Shown piece after piece: positions 1-8,120 of a stretch of 64,000 nt of DNA. The translations under genes were made by a program, and so were the position numbers. Each line of letters begins with the position of its first letter. Position 1 is the stretch's first letter. This DNA comes from Bifidobacterium felsineum (GTDB taxonomy: Bacteria; Actinomycetota; Actinomycetes; Actinomycetales; Bifidobacteriaceae): the NCBI RefSeq assembly GCF_002802915.1, contig NZ_PEBJ01000001.1:744001-808000 (forward strand), in the 5' to 3' direction. The notes beneath the pieces were generated by a model, which was not told where the DNA came from, made no database searches, and saw only the letters and a list, made by a program, of their open reading frames with translations.

Positions 1-75
1 GGTTCGCACGATGAGCTCATCGCGCAGAAGGGCGAGTATTACCAGCTGTATACCGGTGCCGTGGAGCTTGAGTAA
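1..75 (+). CDS. ABC transporter ATP-binding/permease protein, C-terminal end (partial)
   Basis: Only the last 24 codons lie in the window. They read ...HDELIAQKGEYYQLYTGA... and end at TAA 73-75. The H-D-E-L-(I/L)-x-x-x-G-x-Y-x-x-L-Y pattern is typical of the end of the nucleotide-binding domain of ABC exporters (multidrug/lipid type), just after the switch histidine. The substrate cannot be told from this fragment. A hairpin follows at about 105-145. Confidence 0.6.
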   Translation, partial: GSHDELIAQKGEYYQLYTGAVELE

Positions 76-104
76 GACGGACTGCTTTCGGTAACGTATG
101 CAAC

Positions 105-145
105 AGGGGAGCCTCTCAGCATCTGGTTGAGAGGCTTCCCTGTTC
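105..145 (+). terminator. Rho-independent-like hairpin after the ABC transporter gene
   Basis: GGGAGCCTCTCA at 107-118 pairs with TGAGAGGCTTCCC at 128-140, with one bulged base. Only a weak T-rich stretch follows. It is placed 30 bases after the upstream stop codon, as expected for a terminator. Confidence 0.6.
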
Positions 146-160
146 ATTTATGTGTTTTTC

Positions 161-211
161 TTGGCTCCCCTTGTCAGGGGAGCTGGCGGCGAAGCCGACT
201 GAGGGGTAGTT
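161..211. repeat. REP-like intergenic repeat
   Basis: TTGGCTCCCCTTGTCAGGGG followed by AGCTGGCGGCGAAGCCGACT and GAGGGGTAG. It has an internal CTCCCCTTGTCAGGGGAG hairpin and a second GCGGCGAAGCCG-type hairpin. Similar short 'CTCCCC..GGGGAGCTG..GAGGGGTAG' elements are familiar to me as dispersed intergenic repeats in gut Gram-positive genomes. I saw no second copy in this window, so the repeat status rests on recognition. Confidence 0.5.
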
Positions 212-239
212 CCATGAAGATGCACCTCGGTTAGGAATG

Positions 240-550
240 CGCACGACTGTAGGCGAGTGAAACGGCGTGAGTCTTTGACCCAGCGGCGTGCTACGATGTG
301 CACCGTTGTTAGGCGTTGATCCGTTATCAGCGGGGAGCCTTCGGAAGAACAGCGGTTCTTGGCCTGATATATGGCCGCAGCCGCTCAGTAGAACCGACGG
401 GATCGGCCCGAGACAGCCGAACGCAAGCGATCGCACGAATCGCAAAGCCGTTACGGTTTCGAATCCATCGAAATCAGGCATGCGAAGCGTGACGATAAGC
501 GAGGTGGTACCGCGGTGCGGAGCGCGAACATAGCGCCCATCATCGTCCTC
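240..550 (+). promoter_or_regulatory. T-box leader of ileS (tRNA-Ile sensing)
   Basis: The antiterminator/antisequestrator core is clear. GAGG (501-504), the 7-base bulge TGGTACC (505-511) and GCG (512-514) face CGT (544-546) and CCTC (547-550). The bulge supplies the TGG-N sequence that base-pairs with the uncharged tRNA NCCA end. Upstream, about 240-490, the sequence is structured and would hold Stem I. I could not assign the specifier codon with confidence (an ATC at 402-404 is one candidate), so the 5' boundary is approximate. No terminator with a T-run follows. TCCT (546-549) can instead pair with AGGA (557-560), the ribosome-binding-site-like sequence of the next small frame. This fits the translational type of T-box known for actinobacterial ileS genes. 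Confidence 0.85.
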
Positions 551-560
551 GTAGGTAGGA

Positions 561-698
561 ATGGCATGTAGAGCCGTTCCGGGGAATATAATGAGTTCCA
601 ACAGCGAGGCGATGAGTATATCGCACTCAGTTGGTGCACATGAATTCCCGGAATCTCAGTCAATACCGTTCCTGCAAGGACCAGCACAGTATTACTAG
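561..698 (+). CDS. Putative 45-codon leader ORF between the T-box and ileS
   Basis: An ATG at 561 directly follows AGGTAGGA (553-560) and opens a 45-codon frame ending at TAG 696-698. That stop overlaps the AGGAG ribosome-binding site of ileS (697-701), an arrangement suited to translational coupling. The frame begins MACRAVPGNIMSS and ends QGPAQYY. All three of its isoleucine codons (588-590, 618-620, 662-664) are ATA, which is rare in high-GC bifidobacterial genes. It also has an AGA arginine codon, so it does not look like an ordinary protein gene. The spacing of the ribosome site to the ATG is short. It may be a regulatory leader peptide or a chance frame in the leader. I know of no family match. 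Confidence 0.35.
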   Translation: MACRAVPGNIMSSNSEAMSISHSVGAHEFPESQSIPFLQGPAQYY

Positions 699-708
699 GA
701 GATTTACG

Positions 709-3700
709 GTGAGCGAAAACGTATATCCCAAGGCGAACGAGGGCGGCGAAACCGCACACGTGGCGCCGAACCCCAGCTTCCCCAACATGGAGGAAACCGT
801 TCTCGACTACTGGGATAAGGACGATACCTTCCAGAAGTCCGTGGAGCGCAACCCCTCCGGCGACCACAGCCAGAACGAATTCGTGTTCTTCGACGGTCCG
901 CCGTTCGCCAACGGCCTGCCGCACTACGGCCACCTGCTGACCGGCTACGCCAAGGACGTGATCCCGCGCTACCAGACCATGAAGGGCCGCAAAGTCAACC
1001 GCGTCTTCGGTTGGGATACTCACGGTCTGCCTGCAGAGCTCGAAGCACAGAAGGAACTCGGCATCGACTCCGTCGATCAGATTGAGAAGATGGGCATCGA
1101 TAAGTTCAACGATGCCTGCCGTGCATCCGTGCTGAAGTACACGCATGAATGGCAGGACTACGTGCACCGTCAGGCCCGCTGGGTGGACTTCGAGCACGGT
1201 TACAAGACCCTGAACATTCCGTACATGGAATCCGTGATGTGGGCCTTCAAGCAGCTGTACGACAAGGGCCTGGCCTACCAGGGCTACCGCGTGCTGCCGT
1301 ACTGCCCGAAGGATCGCACGCCGCTTTCCGCGCACGAACTCCGCATGGATGCCGACGTCTACCAGGACCGTCAGGACACCACCGTCTCCGTGGCCGTGAA
1401 GCTGCGCGACGAGGACGCCTATGCCGTCTTCTGGACCACCACCCCGTGGACCGTGCCCACCAACTTCGCCATCGTGGTCGGCGCCGACATCGATTACGTG
1501 GAAGTCCAGCCCACCGAAGGCAAGTTCGCCGGCAAGAAGTTCTATCTCGGCAAGGACCTGCTGGGCCACTACACCAAGGAACTCGGCGAGAACTACGAAG
1601 TCGTGCGCGAGCTCAAGGGCTCCGAACTGGCTGGTCGCCGCTACTGGCCCGTCTTCCCGTACTTCGCCGGTGAAAAGGCCGAGACCGAAGGCAACGTGCC
1701 TGGTCCGAACGGCTACACCATCTTCACCGCCGACTACGTCGACACCGTTGAAGGTACCGGTCTTGTGCACCAGGCTCCTTACGGCGAAGACGATATGAAC
1801 ACGCTCAACGCCAAGGGCATCAAGAGCACCGACGTGCTCGATGCCGGCTGCCGTTTCACCTCCCAGTGCCCGGAATACGAAGGCATGTTCGTATTCGACG
1901 CCAACCTGCCGATCCTCAGGAACCTGCGTGCCGGTGACGGCCCGCTCGCCCAGATCGACGAAGACAAGCGCGCCATCCTCTTCCAGGAGAAGAGCTACGT
2001 GCACTCCTACCCGCACTGCTGGCGCTGCGCCACCCCGCTGATCTACAAGCCGGTGAGCTCCTGGTTCGTTTCCGTGACCAAGATCAAGCCGCGCCTGCTG
2101 GAGCTCAACCAGCAGATCAACTGGATTCCGGAGAACGTGAAGGACGGCCAGTTCGGCAAGTGGCTCGCCAACGCCCGCGACTGGTCCATCTCCCGCAACC
2201 GCTTCTGGGGCTCCCCGATCCCGGTGTGGGTCTCCGACGACCCGAAGTACCCGCGTGTGGACGTCTACGGCTCGCTCGAAGAGTTGAAGAACGACTTCGG
2301 CGACTACCCGCGTGACAAGGACGGCAACATCAACATGCACCGTCCGTGGATCGACAACCTGACCCGCCCGAACCCGGACGATCCGACCGGCAAGTCCACG
2401 ATGCATCGCATCCCGGATGTGCTTGACTGCTGGTTCGAATCCGGTTCCATGTCGTTCGCGCAGTTCCACTACCCGTTCGAGAACAAGGAGAAGTTCGAAC
2501 AGCACTTCCCGGCCGACTACATCGTCGAATACATCGGCCAGACCCGCGGTTGGTTCTACCTGCTGCACGTCATGGCCACCGCACTGTTCGACCGCCCGGC
2601 CTTCAAGAACGTGATCTGCCACGGCATCGTGCTCGGCTCCGACGGCCAGAAGATGTCCAAGCATTTGCGCAACTACCCGGACGTGAACGGTGTGTTCGAC
2701 AAGTACGGTTCCGACGCCATGCGCTGGTTCCTCATGTCTTCACCGATTCTTCGTGGCGGTAACCTGATCGTCACCGCCGAAGGCATCCGTGACACGGTCC
2801 GCCAGGTCATGCTGCCGGTGTGGAGCTCCTACTACTTCTTCACGCTGTACGCCAACGCAGCCAACGGCGGCAAGGGCTTCGATGCTCGTCACCTCAACGC
2901 TGACGAAGTCGCCGGTTTGCCGGAGATGGACCGCTACCTGCTGGCACGTACCCGTCGCCTGGTGGAGAAGGTGGAGAAGTCGCTCAACGAGTTCGCCATC
3001 TCCGATGCCTGCGATGCAGCCTCCGACTTCATCGACGTGCTCACCAACTGGTACATCCGCAACACTCGTGACCGCTTCTGGAGCGAGGACGCGAACGCAT
3101 TCAACACGCTGTACACCGTGCTCGAGGTGTTCATGCGCGTGCTCGCCCCGCTTGCCCCAATGGAAGCCGAATCCGTGTGGCGTGGTCTCACGGGCGGTGA
3201 GTCCGTGCATCTGGCTGATTGGCCGTTCGTCGTGGATGAGAAGACCGGCGAAACCACCGAACTCGGCCGCGTGTTGGTCGACGATCCGAAGCTGGTCAAC
3301 GCCATGGAGAAGGTGCGCGAGGTCGTCTCCGGTACCCTGTCCCTGCGCAAGGCCTCCCAGATTCGCGTGCGCCAGCCGCTGTCCAAGCTCACCGTGGTGG
3401 TCGAGGATGTGGATGACGTCAAGCCGTACGCTGAGGTGTTGAAGTCCGAGCTCAACGTGAAGGACATCGAGTTCTGCACGATGGAGGACGCCGGCTCCCA
3501 GGGCCTGAAGATCGTGCACCAGCTGAAGGTCAACGCCCGTGCTGCAGGTCCGCGCCTCGGCAAGCAGGTGCAGTTCGCCATCAAGGCATCCAAGACCGGC
3601 GCTTGGCATGTGGATGCCTCCGGCGCTCCGGTGGTGGAGACTCCGAACGGTGACGTGGCTCTGGTTGAAGGCGAATATGAGCTCATCAACCGCGTGGAAG

Positions 3701-4014
3701 AGGAGAACGCCGCGGAGGCTGCCGCTTCCGTGTCCGCAGCTCTGCCGACCGGTGGTTTCGTGATCCTTGACACCGCGCTGAACGACGATCTCGTGGCCGA
3801 AGGCTACGCCCGCGACGCCATCCGTGCCGTGCAGGATGCCCGTAAGGACGCCGGTCTGGAAATCTCCGACCGTATCGCTCTGACGCTCACCGTGCCGGCC
3901 GCCGACGTGGCCAAGGCCGAACAGTTCAAGGACCTCATCGCTCACGAAACCCTCGCCACCTCCTTGGAAGTCAAAGAAGGCGCCGAGCTCGCTGTCGAGG
4001 TGAAGAAGGCCTGA
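709..4014 (+). CDS. ileS: Isoleucyl-tRNA synthetase, long HYGH/KMSKH type
   Basis: Charges tRNA-Ile in the cytoplasm (EC 6.1.1.5). At 1101 residues it has the class I signature HYGH at residues 72-75 and KMSKH at 648-652, followed by the anticodon-binding region and a long C-terminal part. An upstream in-frame GTG (631) exists, but GTG 709 is preferred because AGGAG lies at 697-701 and the protein then starts VSENVYPKANEGG. The length and the HYGH/KMSKH variants match the eukaryote-like IleRS subtype. In bifidobacteria this enzyme is linked to intrinsic mupirocin resistance (known for the genus; not tested here). The T-box at about 240-550 should raise expression when tRNA-Ile is uncharged. 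A hairpin terminator follows. Confidence 0.98.
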   Translation: MSENVYPKANEGGETAHVAPNPSFPNMEETVLDYWDKDDTFQKSVERNPSGDHSQNEFVFFDGPPFANGLPHYGHLLTGYAKDVIPRYQTMKGRKVNRVFGWDTHGLPAELEAQKELGIDSVDQIEKMGIDKFNDACRASVLKYTHEWQDYVHRQARWVDFEHGYKTLNIPYMESVMWAFKQLYDKGLAYQGYRVLPYCPKDRTPLSAHELRMDADVYQDRQDTTVSVAVKLRDEDAYAVFWTTTPWTVPTNFAIVVGADIDYVEVQPTEGKFAGKKFYLGKDLLGHYTKELGENYEVVRELKGSELAGRRYWPVFPYFAGEKAETEGNVPGPNGYTIFTADYVDTVEGTGLVHQAPYGEDDMNTLNAKGIKSTDVLDAGCRFTSQCPEYEGMFVFDANLPILRNLRAGDGPLAQIDEDKRAILFQEKSYVHSYPHCWRCATPLIYKPVSSWFVSVTKIKPRLLELNQQINWIPENVKDGQFGKWLANARDWSISRNRFWGSPIPVWVSDDPKYPRVDVYGSLEELKNDFGDYPRDKDGNINMHRPWIDNLTRPNPDDPTGKSTMHRIPDVLDCWFESGSMSFAQFHYPFENKEKFEQHFPADYIVEYIGQTRGWFYLLHVMATALFDRPAFKNVICHGIVLGSDGQKMSKHLRNYPDVNGVFDKYGSDAMRWFLMSSPILRGGNLIVTAEGIRDTVRQVMLPVWSSYYFFTLYANAANGGKGFDARHLNADEVAGLPEMDRYLLARTRRLVEKVEKSLNEFAISDACDAASDFIDVLTNWYIRNTRDRFWSEDANAFNTLYTVLEVFMRVLAPLAPMEAESVWRGLTGGESVHLADWPFVVDEKTGETTELGRVLVDDPKLVNAMEKVREVVSGTLSLRKASQIRVRQPLSKLTVVVEDVDDVKPYAEVLKSELNVKDIEFCTMEDAGSQGLKIVHQLKVNARAAGPRLGKQVQFAIKASKTGAWHVDASGAPVVETPNGDVALVEGEYELINRVEEENAAEAAASVSAALPTGGFVILDTALNDDLVAEGYARDAIRAVQDARKDAGLEISDRIALTLTVPAADVAKAEQFKDLIAHETLATSLEVKEGAELAVEVKKA

Positions 4015-4061
4015 ATGATCTAGCCGCATAGCACATTCGCATCAGCGGCTGCATCACAGAT

Positions 4062-4104
4062 AGGAAGCCTGGCTCCCATATGCATAGGGAGTCAGGCTTC
4101 TTTT
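4062..4104 (+). terminator. Rho-independent terminator of ileS
   Basis: GAAGCCTGGCTCCC (4064-4077) pairs with GGGAGTCAGGCTTC (4087-4100) with one mismatch and is followed by TTTT. It lies about 50 bases past the ileS stop codon. Confidence 0.85.
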
Positions 4105-4161
4105 CGTTGATCAAGTTACATGATTGTGCCACGCCCATGCTCACGAGGTTTGCCACATTCC

Positions 4162-4175
4162 CGTTAATATTAACG
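4162..4175. promoter_or_regulatory. 14-bp perfect palindrome upstream of the nucleoside hydrolase gene (putative operator)
   Basis: CGTTAATATTAACG is a perfect palindrome 54 bases upstream of the ATG at 4230, in an otherwise AT-rich promoter region. It is a reasonable repressor operator for the purine-salvage genes that follow. No regulator gene is adjacent, so the factor is unknown. Confidence 0.4.
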
Positions 4176-4229
4176 AGGTAAATCAATAGCCAATCGACTA
4201 TTGATGGCAACACAGGGAAAGGCACTCCC

Positions 4230-5186
4230 ATGACAAAGAAACTCATTCTGGATCTTGACACCGGTGTGGACGACGCCCTTGCCATTTCCTATGCGCTCGG
4301 CAGTCCGGAAGTCGAACTCATCGGCATCACCGGCACCTATGGCAACGTATTGCTCGAACAGGGTGTGCGTAACTCTCTGGCTATCACTGACCTGCTTGGT
4401 CACCCGGAGGTCAAGGTGTACAAAGGTTTGCCACATTCCAGCACCACTGATTCCTTCGAAGTACTTGACATTTCCGCGTTCATTCACGGTAAGAACGGCA
4501 TCGGCGATGTGGATATCCCGGATTCGGACCGTGAACCGGAAGCCGAATCCGCGGTGGATTTCATCATCGATGCGGTCAAGACCTACGGCAAGGATTTGAT
4601 CTACGTGCCCACCGGCCCAATGACCAACATTGCTGCTGCCTTGAAGAAGGCGCCCGAAATCAAGGATGAAATCGGCAAGATCGTACTCATGGGCGGCGCG
4701 TTGACCGTATGCGGCAATGTGAACGGCTGGGAGGAAGCCAACATCTCCCAGGATCCGGAAGCCGCGAACGAACTGTTCCGTTCCGGCGCTCCGGCCACGA
4801 TGGTCGGCCTTGACGTCACGCTGCAGACCCTGCTGACCTACAAGGAAACCCAGACCTGGCGTGACCTTGGCACCAAGGCCGGTAACTTCCTTGCCGACAT
4901 GACCGACTTCTATATCAAGGCCTATGAGACCACATCGCCACACCTCGGTGGCTGCGGCCTGCACGATCCGCTCGCCGTCGGCGTGGCCGTCGACCCCACA
5001 TTGGTCACCACGCTGCCCATCAACATGAAGGTGGATGTCGAAGGTCCAACCCGAGGTCGCACCATCGGCGACAACACGCGCATGAACGATCCGGTCAAAA
5101 CCATGCAGGCCGCCATCGACGTCGACGTGCCGCGCTTCCTTGACGAATTCATGACCCGCATCACCACGCTCGCCAAGAACGCCTAA
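4230..5186 (+). CDS. Inosine-uridine-type nucleoside hydrolase
   Basis: Hydrolyses the N-glycosidic bond of nucleosides to a free base and ribose (IU-NH family, RihA/B/C-like). At 318 residues it has the usual family length. It opens with LDLDTGVDDALA (residues 7-18), the Asp-rich Ca2+-binding motif. Near residues 245-250 it carries GLHDPLAVG, holding the conserved HDP. The start at 4230 is preceded by GGGAAAGG. It is followed at once by an MFS permease and, after a hairpin, by guanine deaminase, which points to uptake and breakdown of purine nucleosides. The exact base preference (purine, pyrimidine or both) cannot be read from sequence alone. Confidence 0.93.
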   Translation: MTKKLILDLDTGVDDALAISYALGSPEVELIGITGTYGNVLLEQGVRNSLAITDLLGHPEVKVYKGLPHSSTTDSFEVLDISAFIHGKNGIGDVDIPDSDREPEAESAVDFIIDAVKTYGKDLIYVPTGPMTNIAAALKKAPEIKDEIGKIVLMGGALTVCGNVNGWEEANISQDPEAANELFRSGAPATMVGLDVTLQTLLTYKETQTWRDLGTKAGNFLADMTDFYIKAYETTSPHLGGCGLHDPLAVGVAVDPTLVTTLPINMKVDVEGPTRGRTIGDNTRMNDPVKTMQAAIDVDVPRFLDEFMTRITTLAKNA

Positions 5187-5240
5187 GTGGCACGTTTGAG
5201 ACTTCCCGCAAAAGAGAGAAAGAAGAAGGAAGAACAAATA

Positions 5241-6650
5241 ATGACACAAACCACTACCACCGCGGTTGCCGATCCCTGGTCCGATCCGGAAACCAGCAAC
5301 AAGATGGCCATCAAGGCCTTGATCCTGCTGCTGATCACCTTCATCCTCGGCACCCTGTGCCTGCAGGGCTTCAACCTGGTGTTCACCCAGGTTGGTGAAG
5401 ATGTAGGCGCTCCCGCCCAGGCTTCGCTGATCACCGCATTCCCATCACTGGTGCTCGGTATCGTCTGCTTCATCTACGGCTCGCTCGGCGATTTCGTTTC
5501 CCTGAAGAGACTGGTTGTCGCCGGTCTCGTGACCCTGTTGGTCGGTTCCCTGTTCGGTTTCGTGGCGAACTTCTTCTTCACCGCGAACATCTGGACCGTA
5601 ATCATCGCCCGCGTACTGCAGACCGCTGGTGAGCAGGTGGCCGGTTCCGTGTTCCTGGTCATCGCCGCCAAGTACCTGAAGCCATCGCTGAAGGTCATCT
5701 TCTTCGGCTTGTACACCGCCGCCTATCAGCTGTCTGCATCCATCGGCGTGTTCGCGGCCGGCGTGCTGAGCTCCATCGCATGGCAGTACCTGTTCCTCAT
5801 TCCGGTGGTGACCATCTTCTTCCTGCCGACCCTGCTCAAGAACCTGCCGGGCCGTCAGGGTGGCAACGAGCACGTTGATTGGATCGGTTTCACCATCTTC
5901 GGTCTGGCCAGCGCGTTCCTCACCCTGTTCTTCTCCTACATGGCATGGTGGATGCTTGCCGTGGCTGTGGCTTTGTTCGCTATCTTCGCCGTGTACATTC
6001 ACAAGGCTGCCCGCCCGTTCATTACTCCGGACTTCTTCAAGAACACCCGTTGGCTGGCTGCTATCAGTCTGATTCTGGTGTTCTACTTCACCAACTACTG
6101 CATCTCGCCGCTGTTCAACGCCATCGGCACCTCCGTCTACGGCATGACCACTGCCCAGGTCTCCACTTACATCGTGTGGGCCTTCGTTTGCGCCGCCGTG
6201 GTCGGCACCTCCTCTGGTTGGATCATCGGTAAGATCGGCCGTCAGCCGGCACTGATCACCGCAGCCTGCCTGATGATCGCAGGCTTCGTGGCCGCCGCCC
6301 TCGCCGTCAATGCCGGCTTCCTGGTGCTGACGCTCACCGCATGCCTGTTCTACTGCGGCGTCGGCCTGCTCTACTCCCCGGTGGTCTCCACGGTGATTGA
6401 CACGTTGCCGCAGAGCGAATCCGGCCGTGGCGTGGGCATGAACGATCTGGTCATGAACGTCACCGCATCCATCGGCATCACCGTCATCGGTGGTCTGATG
6501 GGCTCGCAGTCGCTGGCCGGTTCCAGCATCACCGGTGCTACTGGTGCTGCCGCGGGTTACGCCAACCTGCTGCTGATCGGCGGCGGTGTGATGCTGCTCG
6601 GCTTGATCGTGTTCCTCATCTTCCGTAAGAAGATCTACAGCCAGAACTGA
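5241..6650 (+). CDS. MFS permease, probable nucleoside or nucleobase transporter
   Basis: A polytopic membrane protein of 469 residues with about 12-14 hydrophobic segments in the DHA2/EmrB-like arrangement. The characteristic loop RVLQTAGEQVAGSVF lies near residues 120-135, where drug:H+ antiporters carry their motif C region. The start at ATG 5241 follows AGAAGAAGGAAGA. An in-frame GTG abutting the previous stop (5187) has no ribosome site and would add a basic 18-residue leader. The gene is cotranscribed with the nucleoside hydrolase (54-base gap) and followed by guanine deaminase, so a nucleoside/purine substrate is inferred from context only. Drug export is the alternative. Confidence 0.8.
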   Translation: MTQTTTTAVADPWSDPETSNKMAIKALILLLITFILGTLCLQGFNLVFTQVGEDVGAPAQASLITAFPSLVLGIVCFIYGSLGDFVSLKRLVVAGLVTLLVGSLFGFVANFFFTANIWTVIIARVLQTAGEQVAGSVFLVIAAKYLKPSLKVIFFGLYTAAYQLSASIGVFAAGVLSSIAWQYLFLIPVVTIFFLPTLLKNLPGRQGGNEHVDWIGFTIFGLASAFLTLFFSYMAWWMLAVAVALFAIFAVYIHKAARPFITPDFFKNTRWLAAISLILVFYFTNYCISPLFNAIGTSVYGMTTAQVSTYIVWAFVCAAVVGTSSGWIIGKIGRQPALITAACLMIAGFVAAALAVNAGFLVLTLTACLFYCGVGLLYSPVVSTVIDTLPQSESGRGVGMNDLVMNVTASIGITVIGGLMGSQSLAGSSITGATGAAAGYANLLLIGGGVMLLGLIVFLIFRKKIYSQN

Positions 6651-6667
6651 ATATTCAACTGATGCAT

Positions 6668-6700
6668 GGCTCGCATACTGTCTGGTATGCGAGCCTTTTT
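6668..6700 (+). terminator. Rho-independent terminator after the MFS gene
   Basis: GGCTCGCATAC (6668-6678) pairs perfectly with GTATGCGAGCC (6685-6695) and is followed by TTTTT. It separates the permease from guanine deaminase, so the latter may have its own promoter or depend on read-through. Confidence 0.88.
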
Positions 6701-6732
6701 CACTATTGACAACAAGATAAAGGAAATTATCA

Positions 6733-8100
6733 ATGACGATTACCTTGGCTATTGAAGGTTCAGGTTTCACCTCACGCACCCATGATGAAGTGCATTATTT
6801 CGATCATTCGCTATTCCTGATTGATGAGCATGGTGTGATTCAATCAGTGCTCGAGCCAGACGATGAGCGCTATGACACCGAAAAGACGCAGGCACGGGAG
6901 AGCGGCAACTACCGCGCCATTGCCGAAGGCTCATATCTGCTTCCAGGATTCATCGATTTGCATGTGCATGCCCCGCAATGGGCTCAAGACGGTACCGGAT
7001 TGGACGAGCCGCTGGAAGTCTGGCTCGGCAAGTACACATTCCCCACTGAATCCAAATTCGCCGACGAAACATTTGCGCACAAAGTATATGGGGATTTGGT
7101 GGGCCGTATGCTCTCCACTGGTACCACCACGGCGGCCTATTACGCGACTGTGCATCGCAAAGGTTCCTTTGTGCTGGCTCAAGAAGCCAATCGTCTTGGC
7201 CAGCGCGCGTTGGTGGGCAAAGTGGTCATGGACGATCCTGCGGCCAATCCGGATTACTACCGTGATGCCTCCGCACAAAGCGCCATCGAGGAGACCGAAC
7301 GATTCATCAACGACGTCGCTGAACTGAACCGGCACAGTGTGCAGGGCGTGTACCCGGTGATCACCCCGCGCTTCATCCCAAGCTGCACCGACGAGGCGTT
7401 GCGCGGACTCGGCGAACTGGCGGAAAAGTACAAGACTTACGCCTATATTCAAACCCATTGCAGCGAAAGCGATTGGGAGCATGGATACGCTTACGAGCGG
7501 TATGGCCATAGCGACACGCATATGCTGTGTGAATTCGGATTGTTCACCTCTCGGAGCATTCTGGCGCACAGCGTGTACCCCAGTGAAGAGGATATGCGCG
7601 TATTTGCGCAAACCGGTGCGATTGCCGTGCACTGCCCGCTGTCCAACGCGTTCTTCGCCGGCGCCGTGGCGCCGATTCGCCGCTATCTGGCTGCCGGCAT
7701 GCATGTGGCAATGGGCAGTGATATTTCCGGTGGCTACAACCCGGATCTTTACGGAGCGATTCGCCAGGCAGTGACCTCCTCACGCATGCTGGAAACCGGC
7801 GTGAACCGTGATATGGCTGCGGGGGAGAGGGGTGTGATGGATAGTGCGCTGACGCTGAACAATGCGTTCTACCTGGCCACCGCCGGCGGCGGTGAATCCT
7901 TGGGACTGCCGATTGGCCGCTTGGAGGCAGGCTACGCTTGGGATGCCCAAGTGGTGGATACTACATTCCCAAGCGCGCGTCTGCCGATTTTCGAGTCGAA
8001 TGAGCCGGCTTCGGATATCTTCCAAAAGATCCTGAACCTCGCCGTGCCTGAGAACATTCGTACCGTCTGGGTGCAGGGCCGTGAGGTCGTCAGCAAGTAG
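6733..8100 (+). CDS. guaD: Guanine deaminase
   Basis: A zinc amidohydrolase converting guanine to xanthine and ammonia (EC 3.5.4.3). The 455-residue protein has PGFIDLHVHAPQ (residues 71-82; metal ligands H77 and H79). It also has THCSESDWEHG (241-251; H242), LAHSVYP (278-283; H279) and GSDISGGYNP (328-337; D330). WLGKYTFPTE (98-107) is a guanine deaminase hallmark. The start at 6733 follows AAAGGAAAT. Together with the preceding nucleoside hydrolase and permease it completes a short route from guanosine to xanthine with release of nitrogen. Confidence 0.95.
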   Translation: MTITLAIEGSGFTSRTHDEVHYFDHSLFLIDEHGVIQSVLEPDDERYDTEKTQARESGNYRAIAEGSYLLPGFIDLHVHAPQWAQDGTGLDEPLEVWLGKYTFPTESKFADETFAHKVYGDLVGRMLSTGTTTAAYYATVHRKGSFVLAQEANRLGQRALVGKVVMDDPAANPDYYRDASAQSAIEETERFINDVAELNRHSVQGVYPVITPRFIPSCTDEALRGLGELAEKYKTYAYIQTHCSESDWEHGYAYERYGHSDTHMLCEFGLFTSRSILAHSVYPSEEDMRVFAQTGAIAVHCPLSNAFFAGAVAPIRRYLAAGMHVAMGSDISGGYNPDLYGAIRQAVTSSRMLETGVNRDMAAGERGVMDSALTLNNAFYLATAGGGESLGLPIGRLEAGYAWDAQVVDTTFPSARLPIFESNEPASDIFQKILNLAVPENIRTVWVQGREVVSK

Positions 8101-8120
8101 GCAGCCTTGATTCGCAGTGC

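Noticed and set aside
631-708. Longer IleRS start at 631
   Set aside because: It lies in the leader, has no ribosome site and adds 26 residues unlike the family; GTG 709 has a good AGGAG.
451-2664. Long minus-strand frame opposite ileS
   Set aside because: It is the antisense shadow of a clear synthetase gene; the same applies to long minus-strand frames opposite groL, clpC and ilvD, and plus-strand frames opposite metK and purB.
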